The notes below the pieces were generated by a model. The model worked only from the letters and a program-made list of their open reading frames with translations. It did no database searches and was not told where the DNA came from. A stretch of DNA of 64,000 nt from Tubiluchus corallicola (Eukaryota > Priapulida > Priapulimorpha > Priapulimorphida > Tubiluchidae): assembly GCA_030141605.1 (NCBI GenBank), contig JAQGDQ010000024.1:761501-825500 (forward strand). Direction: 5' to 3'. A program made the position numbers and the translations under genes. This document shows, piece by piece, positions 25,191 through 35,550 of this stretch (within the stretch, counting starts at the first letter, position 1; each line of letters begins with the position of its first letter).

Positions 25191-28100
25191 AATGCAGTAG
25201 CAGAAAACAACTGACACAGGCAATAAGTTTTAGTTTAGAAGCCCAATTAAGGTTTTTAATTCACAAAAGCCAATCAGTATACCTAAAAAGAATGTAGTGG
25301 GCCTTTTAACAGGTTACGATTACTTGAAAACCATTCACGAAAGTCACCAAACGTAACATTGAACTTCTGCCTATCGAAAGTCTCCTTAACAGAAAACGAA
25401 AACGAACTTGTATTTATTTCCAGCTAACATGCTAGCTTTCCCCTCAATTAGCTAATAGTAACTCTTTTTTGATAAACAAACAATAACTTGAATTTATAGG
25501 ATGAAGATAATCACAACTCAGAAATACAGACTGCGAAGACACACAAAATACAAAGAAACTTGTTTTAAAAGATAACTCTTCTCTATTAAAATAATTATGA
25601 GGCACAAAATGCAGAAAAAAGATTCATATTTATAGTCATTTTTATTTAAGAAAAAACATTAAATAAAAAAAACAAGCGCCTAGTCCAATCACAGTGTATG
25701 AGAGCCCAAAAGTTTCTCAAACAAGCCATAGCCTACGCTTTCAGCAATCCTATGCGTACAGAAACACAACCATTTCCTGTTTTATCAAAGCATCCAGAAA
25801 CAAAACCATACCGTTGCTGAATGATCATTACTGAGCAAGCAAGACTCTGCCAAACTTCTTCAACACCAAGTGTTCATATATGTGTGTGTACTAAAGTAGG
25901 CTAGTTATTTCCCACCAATGATATCAGTTATTAATGTAATTTAGCAGTGTGGGACCGCAGTAACGATACGTGGAGAGCTAATCATCCAATCCAATTAGAG
26001 AGCATTGTACTGCATGTAATAGCTGTCTGCATAAATTCTGCAGATGATATTGATAACGCACAGAGACAGGACTCTAAGCACTGTCGCTAAAAGCCAGCAG
26101 CATTACGTAATCAGTTCTGCGATTTTACACATTCCAGAACTTTTCCGAATTCTGACAAGACTTTTAGTACGTTTTCGGATTTTCCTAGTTAGCCGTTATT
26201 AGGAGTATATTAGCCATATCTCTGCCTGTCAATTTCAGCAGCAGACTTGCAATTACGGGGACAAGAAATAAACTATTACTGCCAAATTATCTTGACAAGT
26301 TGTCATGGTGTTGTTGTAAGAGTGCAGCACATTATAATCTGTGTTATAATGAGCAGTGTTGGTGTGGCATTGTTGCTGCATCAATAGAGTCTGGATAAAA
26401 CAGGATATCAGAAATGTTATCAGGGCGCGTCTTTATTTAAAAATATAATAGACTCGGAGAAATTATGGCACAGTCCTACGGCTGAAAGAAGCTTATTTTA
26501 CACGTTGGAGGAACCTTAATTTGAAAAAAAGATTATTCTACTACTAATTGGGGTAATGTTTAATACATATCAGATTAAAGAAAAGGCGTGGGTCATTACG
26601 TAAATGTATAATAATCTAAGCTCTTGTAAAATATACAATGGAAAGTGAACACAGCTATTTCACCAGTGACAACTACATCAGTTTCAGTTTTAGCATTTCT
26701 AATATTCAAACTTCCCCTGTCTGTCTCCAAGGAGGAGAGAAGCCCAATTTAATGTGCTTAAACGACTTGCCCATTATACTGACTGAATTAAGTCTGAAAA
26801 TGACTTAGTGACGACTTGGTGAGTTCTACCAGCATAAAATTAATGACCACGTACTCTCTATAGGTAGAAATAATCCAACAGCCTTGCCCGCACACAGGTT
26901 ATTGAAAAATATTTTGATTTTTTTGCAGAAAGGTGAAGTGTTCCCATTTAGGTTTAGGGGAATCAAATTGGTAACCTAAATGTATTCACTTCCCCAGTGT
27001 AATAGTTTTACTTCAAGGAGAGGGCAAGAATGTGGAGATATTAATATTGCTCCCTTGTGTGTAAGGGCTTGATTTCACATCTTGTTTAACATTGACCTAG
27101 ATGCCGGATGCAACTTCTGTGTTAAAAAAGAAATTTTTTGACGCTCCCATTTATTTGTACTCTACACTGTAGTAACTGAAACATGTATAAATTATTTGAC
27201 GTAATTTTGCTTAATATCAAATGGACTTATAATAGAAGATAATTGTCAAACTTTGATATGCATTCTATAATTATACTTGACAGGTTTTACTTATTTGCAA
27301 CCATCTGCTCTCACAAGCGGCTGCACTTCTCATCTGATTCTCCAGGAAATAATTTCAGCCCTCTAGTGAATCTGAAGAAAGCTTTCATCTTTTACAAGCC
27401 TTCTAGGCTAAACCCATCCATGATTATTAATAAGGCACTTAGCCCTTTCGAAAAAATCAATTACACCTTGTGCATTAAATTAAAACTGTTCTGCATATTT
27501 AAGTTGGCTGTGATTAATAGTACAATCACACAATGGAATAACGTATCAATTCAGCTTAGTTCAGACTAAGACACTCACAAGGAATATTGTCGAAAAGTTA
27601 TTAAACAAACGCAGTGGCATCAAAGTTTAATGTTTGCCATGCACGCAGTTAGTTAAAGCCCACATGAAAATCAATACACAAATGTAGAATATTTGTTTCC
27701 AAACTTTTTAGAAGGAAATCTTTACTATTAGAAGACAGTTGGGCAAATAGATATTGAATTTATAACAAAAAGGGTAAATGGGGGAATTATGGGAAAAACT
27801 AATGCAGTGACCAAACTAATGCGGGGGCTGATGAAAGTTTAGTTTTGTATATATAAAAATTCTGTACTTCAAGTAGAAATTCATGTTGAATCCTGTCTGT
27901 GATTATAATATGTCTGCATTAATTTTAATGGAACCGGTTTACATGTTCCTAGAAAGCAGTAATCCGGTCGTACCGTATTTGCAAGATTAATATTTCCTTG
28001 GAAATTGCTCTCTTTTTAAATTAAACAAGTAGAGAGCTCAGTTGTTCATGCAAGACAAAAATGAACTGTTCCCTGCAGTAAGATGATATAACTGACATCT

Positions 28101-28265
28101 GATATCAATTGTGTCTGGCTGAAGCTGCCAGCAACAGCAGTTTGTAGAAATAAATTTGTGTAAATCTCTGATGCAGAAGGAAAAGTAAAGAAATAATAAG
28201 TGTCAGAAATGCAGCCTTTAATGAAAAATATTATGTAATTTTAGTTTCATCAGTTTCCGCATACA
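25191..28265. other. Downstream flank or intron of ZFHX, no exon recognised
   Basis: I looked here for the C-terminal zinc-finger exon expected after 28292 on the minus strand. No minus frame of 60 codons or more and no Cys-x2-Cys ... His pattern stands out. A minus-strand ATTAAA (TTTAAT at 28217-28222) lies just past the stop at 28266-28268, and a minus AATAAA near 27150. A GC-balanced block with an ATCCAATCCAATTAGAG site lies around 25930-26170. Confidence 0.4.
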
Positions 28266-28291
28266 TCACAAATAAACAATAGAAAAGGTAC

Positions 28292-28514
28292 CTTGCAACA
28301 TGGCTGGGTGTAGAAATGGTGCCGCAGGAAAACTGAAGCCAGACATGCCTGCCCCAAATAGGTATGGGAAGTAGGCCGCCATGTTGTTGTCGGGAGGTGG
28401 TTGCATGCTTCCAGCCAGACCGATGTCACTGAATGGGTTGCTTAGAGTGACTGCGCTCTGATTAACTGGTGGCCTTGGTTCCTTGGAAGTCTCATCAAAA
28501 GTTTTCTCATCACA
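28292..28514 (-). CDS. ZFHX3/4-like gene, exon following the giant exon
   Basis: The exon begins after a minus-strand acceptor (TGATGCATTTTGCAG then TGTGATGAG at 28514) in phase 0, matching the giant exon's in-frame CAG donor. It gives 74 codons plus one base, ending CAAG at 28292 before GTACCT. The product is Pro/Ser-rich, then aromatic and small-residue rich (AAYFPYLFGAGMSGFSF), reminiscent of the Phe/Tyr-rich segment between homeodomain 4 and the last zinc fingers in ZFHX3. The donor GTACCT lacks the usual G at +5. If it is not used, the frame ends eight residues on at a TGA (28266-28268), giving a C-terminus without the family's last fingers. Confidence 0.75.
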
Positions 28515-29374
28515 CTGCAAAATGCATCAGTTATCAGTGCAAGATGCGAACAAATTATCCTGACATGTCTGTTGTTATAAATATAATAATTCCCTCAAGT
28601 AACATAACTCGGTAGAGACAGCACATAAAACAGTCTCACAGAAAATTTGTAGAGATTGCCTTACGACATTTATTTTTTACAGATTCAGTCGTAAGCTGAC
28701 TCATTTCATAATGTTAACAAATGTTACAACCTTGATGGCCGCCGAATATATATTGGAAAAACTAAATTTTATAGCTTAAGCACTCCATTATTCAAAATAA
28801 CTATTACATATTCAAGCTGAGGGGAAAATACCGAACTGAAACTATTTTCCAATCTCCCAAAATTCAATTACAGGAGCTATTCCATTATGAAGCCTGCAAA
28901 TTTTTCGTGGTTTATAGACTTAATAAGCTACTGATTCCGTCTGACGTAAAACACAACCATTAACGGAAGCAAAAACATTCTCCTTTGGGATAAAATTAAT
29001 AAACGAATGTCAAAATGGTAAGAAAAGCCATTATTAAAAACATCAAAGAATCGTAGTAGATTATGTAATGACTTTTACAACAAGCTGCACTCTACCGATA
29101 TTCAAGTATTAAATGTTGTGTGACGCAAACAGTCGTGTATTAGTCACTTGAAATCAAACCACTGTGGAATATCAAATATCTTTTGCAAAACCAAATGAAG
29201 CCATGCAGCCTTTCTGGAAAACAATAAATTACAAAGAGTTTACTTTCAAGTGCATTTTCTACATTACCAAAAACCAAGTTATCTCAGAACAAACAAATAT
29301 GCAAACAATGAGTGCTGCCAGCATTACTTCTAATTTAATCCCCTATATAAATCGTAAAGATGATTAAAACCAAC
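28515..29374 (-). other. ZFHX intron, 860 bp
   Basis: Bounded by donor CAG|GTTGGT (exon ends 29375) and acceptor TTTTGCAG (next exon starts 28514). The reading frame is continuous across it (phase 0). It contains AT-rich sequence only. Confidence 0.75.
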
Positions 29375-32300
29375 CTGGATGCCATTAAGTTTGGCTGTGA
29401 CAGCTGTTGAATCTGCAACAGTAGTACTAGTCACTGGGAATGAGGTTGAAACGGTCAGCCCAGCTATGCTCTGCAGTTGCTGCGTGTGTGAAGTCATTGA
29501 TGCACTATTCTGACTGATCTCATAGGTCCTCATAAGTTGAGCTAAAGCCAATGCAGATTCACTACTACTTCCTCCACCCTCGCCTTCTTTTTGCTGAATA
29601 CAGCTGATAATGTTAGCAACATGATGCTTTGTGAAAACGTGATCCTGGATAGTATACTTATGCGTGTAAGTTGCCTTGCAAAGTTGACATTTGGTAGGAG
29701 GCAAAGAGGCAATGTCGCCTTCTTGGCCAGTTTGTTTTGCTAAGCTGAGCTTATTCTTCTTCTCCTTTGCACGAGCATTTTGAAACCACACTTGGACCAC
29801 ACGCTTTGGCAGTCCGATCTCTTTTCCAACAAGTTCACATTCTGCCATAGATGGTGTCTTGTAGTCAGCAAACAGACACTTCATCACCTTGACCTGCAAG
29901 TTTGACATCTGTGTGCGGAAACGCTTGTTTGCAGGATGTCTGTTTGGCGAATTTGGATTTTGATCTCCATGATACCAGTCACTGTCAATACTCTGGGTCT
30001 CAGAACAGGTCTCTGAGTGATTTTCTCCCTCTTTTGTTGAACTCTTCGGTGTGGTATTGTCTAACTGGTGTTCCCCTGTTTCATTAGTTGCCGTCCACGA
30101 CGTGGTCAGTCCATCACCATCAGTTTGGCTCCAAGGAAGATCTGTTGGTTTCCGTCTGCTCTCTTCAGTTTCCAGAATTTCACTCATTTCCCCACTGTTT
30201 AGTTTCCAAATAGGTCCATAGGGTTCTTTTGCTTCTTTTGAACTGGTGAGGTTATCAGCAGCTTTCTTTAACAAATGCTCGGGTGATTCTTTTGCTGAGT
30301 GCATTTTCCAAGGATAATCATTTAAGTCATGCTGCTCATCATGGTTCTCACTCACTGGTGGCTTAGTAACAACTTTGTCATGTATTCTGGCAGCCACTAA
30401 GCTTTCTGTAGGAAGCTCTTGCTTAGTATTAGGGGAACTTAAATGTTCTAAGTAACGTCTAAGTGAGTCCTCATAAAACCTCTTCATTGCACCCTCGAGA
30501 TAAGGATCTGCACTTAAATTATCAGTACTTGGAGATACAATTTTTTCACTTACTGATGTGCATGGGCTACTGGGCTGATCACCCGGCTCAGGTTCTGCAT
30601 TGGGTAAGTTGTCAATGTTGATGTCACCTCTGGACACATGTTCTGCATGTTTTGTTGCAAGATGCGATTCCAGAGCACTTCGGGCTTTAAACAAAGCCCT
30701 GCAAAATGGGCATCGTTTGTTGATTGCTTGCTGGTGACAGCGAAAGTGACCCTTTCTTTCTCGTGCTCTGGTATTTTGAAACCAAACTTGGACAACACGT
30801 TTGCGTAGTGCTACTTCTCTTGATATTTCTTCTAACTGTTTTCTGCTTGGATTAGAATCTCTCTGGTATTGTTGATATAAGTAGTCTAGTTGCTCTGGAA
30901 GAATAGTCGTACGCAAACGTTTACCATGTTGTTCGCCCTCATCTATTTCTTCGCTTTCAGTCTTTCGCTTCAAAAAAGACCTATTGTCAAAATTCTGTAA
31001 TTGACCAAATGCGCTATTAGGAGAAAACTGAAGCATCATACTGGGATCAATCATGTGAACAGTTTGATGCTCTTTCCAATGGTCAAATCGCGTAAAGGTG
31101 AGGCTGCATTTGTCACAATCAAAAGAAGGCTCACTTGGCCGTTTCTCGTTTGACGGAGATACTGTCATGTTCAATGACAATGGCTGACCAGTGAAGCTAC
31201 CTTGACTGCTGTTGCTATTACATGACGACTGCATAGAATCAAGTGCACCTACCCTTGATCCACTCTCTTCTTTGTAGCATACTGTTTTCTGGTGTTTAAT
31301 AAGCTCATAGTAGCGCTGAAACACCAGACAACATCTTTTGCACTGATAGTTTAATCCAGGAGTTCGCTGGTAACGCAGTTCATCACCCTCTTGTGGTGGC
31401 TGGTTCTCATAAATTTTTCGAGCTTTCTGTCTTGCATTCTGAAACCAGACTACAATTACTCTAGGACTCAACCCCAACATTTTTGACAAATGATCTAACT
31501 CGTCATCTTTTGGATATGCATTCTTTTCAAAGTAGTCATGGAGGACCTTTATCTGATAATCGGTAAACCGGGTTCTATTTGCTCGACGAGGAGTAGACTC
31601 GTGATATGAATATCCAGCTCCAGAATTGTGAGAGTATGAGTTACCAGATGGAGAGGTAGACAAAGGGTTTGTACCTGGTTGGCTATAATTTGAGGTAGTA
31701 CTGTCCATACTAGCTTGTGAATACTGAGGAGTAGGGTATGGAGAACTAGTAAAAGCTGGATTGCTCATTGGTGAAGAAAACCAGGAAGATAAAGGAGTAA
31801 GACTAGATGAGGGTGGATATGGTGTCGAATAATATCGCAAAGATGAACTATCTTTATTCTCATTATGCGGAAGCTCTGTGTTATGATCTTCTGCTTTTTG
31901 TGAATTCAAAGGTTGCGAATTGGGCAAAATTTGACTTTCAGCCATAAATGGTTTAGAAATGCAGAAACCTTCAGTCTTGTGTATTTCATTATCAGCTCTT
32001 GATCTGTCAGTAGGTCTAACTTCATCATGTATACCAGTGGAAGTTGCAGTGTTTGGCTGCCGAAGATTTTCAGCTTCTTGATTAATATCTTTCAAATGTT
32101 CATGATTTGTCTTATTATCACTGATTGAAGATGAAGCAATACTTATAGCGCTGTGTCTTCTGCTTTTTTCTTTGTCTTCAACGGTATCAGTTTCACCTTT
32201 GCCTTGATTGACATTATCATTTATAATCATATCATTATACTGGATTTTCTCATGAGGGTCAACAGTTCTGTCTAGTTGGCTCCCTTCTTGTTTTACATCA

Positions 32301-35300
32301 GTAATGTCAGATTCTTCCTTCTTTACGTCATGATCAGGGTGAAGAACCGATGTTGGTGGATTATTGAAATTGTAAGGAGAATCTTTATTTCTTTGGCGCT
32401 CTTTAAATAAAGTGTTTCTAAACCAATGCTTGATAACTTTTGGTGGTAGACTAGTGGTGTTGCTTAGTTCCAATATTTGATCCTCACTTGGTGAATTGTT
32501 GATATCAAAATGTGCTCTTAAAATTTTTAACTGTTCATCACTGATTCGAGTTCTAGCTCGTTTCTGCGCAGCTTGGGCTGCCATGGCAGCAGCTGATGCA
32601 GCAGTGGTATGCTGCGACTGCTGACTTTGCATGATATCAGGCATCAACTGAGCCAGGGCAGCTTGTTGATACTGAGCTGCATCAATGTGTGGTGGCATCA
32701 TGACAGGAATCAATGGTGGATGAAGATTCATAGCAGCCAGCATAGACATATTCATATTCAATGGAAATCCAAGATTAACTCTAAAGTTCATCATGTGTGA
32801 GCTGAATGGATTCACATCAAATCCGCCAATAGTATGAGCAGCAAGAGAACCAGTATTTGCAGAATTTGACTCGAAAGATGTAGCGGCTGCAACAAATTCT
32901 GCAGAACTGGCAGCTGCCTCAGCTATTTGCTGCTGATAAACTTTGCTTTCCCAATCGGCTTTAAATTTTTCTGAATACTTTTCTACAGCATTTAGTGGAA
33001 TAACATCTTTGTGGCGCTCTTCTTCATGTGCCTTTAGAACCCAAATGCTAGAAAATTCTCTTCCACATTTACTACACTTGCATTTGTTCATTTCGGGGAA
33101 ATCATTCACAGTTTTTTCCTTGTATGCAACATTATCTTTACTGCTAATTTCATCATTCTTTTTTGCATCTTCTTCTATTTGCGCAGTGTCAAAATTTTCT
33201 TTTTTGTCTGTCGTTGAGGTAGATGGCTCAGTTTTACTATCTTCTTCATTTGTTAGTCCGGATTTACCTGGTTCCATTTCTACAGTTGGATTAATAGGCT
33301 TATCATCATCTGTTTCTTCCATCTTTCTTTTTTTGTTACGACGCTGGTAGTACTCATTGAACTGCATGACAATTTCAAAACCGTACCCTTCCAATAACTG
33401 CTTGTGCAATGCAGATTTAGTGCGACGAATAAATGCAGGTTGTTTCAAAGTATGTTCCTCTTCCGTAAGTGTTTGTTCAGCCTTTGATGTTAAAGATTCA
33501 AATGGGGTAGTTGAAGGCTGAGCACCCAACATAGAGGCAGCATGAAGTTGCTGACTAAAAAAGCAAAACATCTTCTGATGCTGGAGTAATGCTTCTTGAG
33601 TCATAAACATAGAATTGCAGTTAGGACAAGTGTACAGTGCTTGAGATGGAAACAAGAAAGGTGGCTGTGCAAACTGTGACGCTCCCGGTTGTAAGCCTAA
33701 TGGTGCAGCTAAAGGTGTGCTAATAATGGAATTCATCAAATTTGACATTGTAGAAGATGTCGCTGCTGTAGACTGTACACTGCTAGAAGTAGGCAATCCT
33801 TTTGGTGACTGAGGTTCTAACTTCTTTGCAGTTGCAAGGAGCATTTCCTCCAACATTTTTCTATGTTGTTCTTCTTGTTCTTTCCCAGGTTTTTGAATTT
33901 CAGGTTGTTCAATTAGAGGTTGACTGAGATCAACTTGACCTGTGAGTGCCAACTCTTGTAGCTTACTTGCTCTTGTCTGATGTAGAACAGATCTGATGTG
34001 GATATCCAATGTTGATCCTTGACTATATGCAACCTTACAGATATTGCACTTGTATTTCTTCTCTTCCTCGGGACTTGCTGGAGATAATTTCGATTCAGCC
34101 GCATTCTTTTTAAGTTTATGAAGATGTGAAACAGAGTTGTAATGAACTAGAAGTATGCTTTTCTGAGTAAATGACTCTTTACAAATGTCACATTTATACG
34201 GTCGATTTGGATCCAAGTATTTTTCCATAGGAGAGCTGAATCTTTCTCCTTTACGATGCACAAGAGTTTTATTATGACTCAGGAGATAATTATGCTTAGT
34301 GTAAGCTACTCGACAACGATGGCATTTAAACTTTCTGTTAGGATCATCAAAATTTTCCTCTGCCATAGCTTGAGTATTCAAGTAATCATCCAGTAACTGT
34401 CCTTCATTTGAGGTCAATCCAATCTCCTTGTGAAAATTTTCGGCTGAAGTGTCAGCTGAAGTCTCCACGTCGACAGAACTGTCAACTACTTCACCTTCCT
34501 CAAACTCTCTTTTTATTTCTCCTTCAACAATGCTACTCATACTGTGTGCGTCACGTGGATAAAGTGATGCAGCAAGCAAACTTTTGTACTGCTCAAGCTC
34601 TAATGCAGAGACATCTGGATGAGATAACTCAATGTGCTTCTGCAGGGAAGAGACTGATTTAAAATTGCGGTCGCATATGTTGCATTTTGTTGCTGCTCTG
34701 ATCATGTGATATTGACTGTGCAGCTGTAGTTTGTCCATCGTCTTGAAAGCCAAACTGCATTGGCTACAACGAAATTTGTAAACATGGCGCTCGGATATTG
34801 TTTGAATTTGTCGTTTAGCGTGGATCTCACGAAAGTGTGTTTGAAGTGCTTGAGGAGTTTTAAAATATTGGTTACACCCCTTTTTCCAGCAAAGATATCC
34901 CAATCCTCGTGGCGTTTGTTGCAGTTTTAAATGACCATGTCGATTTTGATGGCTGAACAAATCCTCAAGTGTCATAAAGCTTTTTAGACACATGTGACAT
35001 TGATATTCCTCTACTTCTTGTGGATTTTCTTCAATATCAGCCATTGTACCTTCTTGGTTTGTGGTAATACTATCATTTTTGGAATCACCTTTGAATTTCA
35101 TAGACGAAATTGTGTTTACTGAAGTCGCAGAACTCGATGAACTAGTTGTTGTTGGGACACTAGGTGGTGATGACCAATCAGGTTGCTCAACCATCAACAG
35201 TAGTCTTTGCAAACCCTCTGGTGTAACATTGTGCACTTTTACTAAGTGGCTCTCCATTTTTGATCTCTCTTGTTGTATTTCTGGACATAGCGGGCATTGA

Positions 35301-35550
35301 ACTTCCTTCTGATGTTGAGTGTGCTGTGCAACAACATGTGCTTGTAGTCGTAGTTCACTGCCGCTGCTGTAGTTACAGTAAGGGCAAATGTGAAGCTTCT
35401 CTGTGCTGCTGCTGCTGATGCTAACAGCTGGAGTGGTTTCTTCCATAAGAGCCTGCTTAAGCATACTCTTTTCTTCCTGCAGAGCATCAGCTGAGCTAAC
35501 TGTTCCTTCAACTGCAGCTTGAGCATTGTCAGGAGTGCTTGCTTTTTCAT
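29375..35550 (-). CDS. ZFHX3/ZFHX4-type zinc-finger homeobox protein, giant central exon
   Basis: Nuclear DNA-binding transcription factor of the zfh2/ZFHX3/ZFHX4 family. One exon of 6176 nt encodes 2058 full codons plus a split first codon. In order: six zinc fingers (35386-34619), three C-terminal-to-them fingers (34324-33980), a C2HC finger, a conserved EGYGFEIVMQFNE segment (33391-33353) with basic RRNKKRK, one more finger, homeodomain 1, a Ser/Thr/Asp-rich region with SUMO-type sites VKKE and VKQE (near 32320 and 32290), a Ser/Pro/Tyr-rich stretch (31840-31598), homeodomain 2, two fingers, homeodomain 3, a finger, a linker with Trp motifs, homeodomain 4 and a last finger. The acceptor is TTTGTTTACAG|ATGAAAAAGC and the donor is CAG|GTTGGT. 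Four homeodomains match ZFHX3/4 rather than fly zfh2, which has three. N- and C-terminal parts lie in other exons. Confidence 0.97.
29624..29689 (-). other. C2H2 zinc finger after homeodomain 4
   Basis: Cys-x2-Cys (CQLC) then His-x4-His (HVFTKH) in the minus reading. The same position in vertebrate ZFHX3/4 also carries a finger after the fourth homeodomain. Confidence 0.9.
29750..29929 (-). other. Homeodomain 4
   Basis: A 60-residue homeodomain with RFRTQMSNLQVKVMKCLF at the start and VVQVWFQNARAKEKK in helix 3. W48, F49, N51 and R53 are all present, so it should bind DNA. Confidence 0.97.
30122..30328 (-). other. Linker with three Trp-centred short motifs
   Basis: Between homeodomains 3 and 4 the protein has three similar short motifs about 25-35 residues apart: DYPWKMHS, YGPIWKLNS and TDLPWSQT. 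Each is a Pro and/or Tyr, a Trp and a following Lys or Ser in otherwise charged, disordered-looking sequence. This looks like a repeated short linear interaction motif; the partner is unknown. Confidence 0.55.
30647..30712 (-). other. C2H2 zinc finger after homeodomain 3
   Basis: CPFC then HLATKH (Cys-x2-Cys, His-x4-His). Spacing is standard. Confidence 0.9.
30746..30925 (-). other. Homeodomain 3
   Basis: A 60-residue homeodomain starting GKRLRTTILPEQLDYLY, with helix 3 KRVVQVWFQNTRARERK. W48, F49, N51 and R53 are intact. Confidence 0.97.
31055..31342 (-). other. Two zinc fingers between homeodomains 2 and 3
   Basis: The first (31342-31277) is CKRC ... HQKTVC, a C2HC type. The second (31117-31055) is CDKC ... 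HQTVH, a classic C2H2. Confidence 0.9.
31409..31588 (-). other. Homeodomain 2
   Basis: A 60-residue homeodomain. ANRTRFTDYQIKVLHDYF and LSPRVIVVWFQNARQKARK are nearly as in vertebrate ZFHX3/4 as I recall them, the strongest family match in the window. Confidence 0.97.
32387..32566 (-). other. Homeodomain 1 (WFRN type)
   Basis: A 60-residue homeodomain starting KRARTRISDEQLKILRAHF with helix 3 KVIKHWFRNTLFKERQR. The WFRN in place of WFQN and the tail KDSPYNFNNPP are hallmarks of the first ZFHX3/4 homeodomain. An Ala/Gln-rich run precedes it. Confidence 0.97.
33011..33076 (-). other. C2H2 zinc finger before homeodomain 1
   Basis: CSKC ... HEEERH, preceded by CKC, giving an extra nearby cysteine. 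Confidence 0.88.
33563..33628 (-). other. C2HC zinc finger
   Basis: CPNC ... HQKMFC: the last ligand is Cys rather than His. The same C2HC form recurs after homeodomain 2. Confidence 0.85.
33980..34324 (-). other. Cluster of three zinc fingers with long His spacing
   Basis: Three fingers with His-x5-His: CHRC...HNKTLVH (34324-34256), CDIC...HYNSVSH (34192-34124) and CNIC...HIRSVLH (34048-33980). His-x5-His resembles the U1-type/matrin-like finger (ZnF_U1) found in ZFHX proteins, which can bind RNA or DNA. Confidence 0.9.
34619..35386 (-). other. N-terminal cluster of six zinc fingers
   Basis: Fingers start at 35386 (CPYC), 35296 (CPLC), 34999 (CHMC), 34891 (CWKKGC, four residues between cysteines), 34768 (CSQC) and 34684 (CNIC). 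The last three are almost contiguous and likely act as a unit. A SUMO-type IKRE lies just after, near 34516-34505. Confidence 0.9.

Noticed and set aside
35242-35550. A second frame beginning ATGAAAAAGCAAGC exactly at the exon start.
   Set aside because: It is out of frame with the zinc fingers and homeodomains, and is a by-product of the codon bias there.
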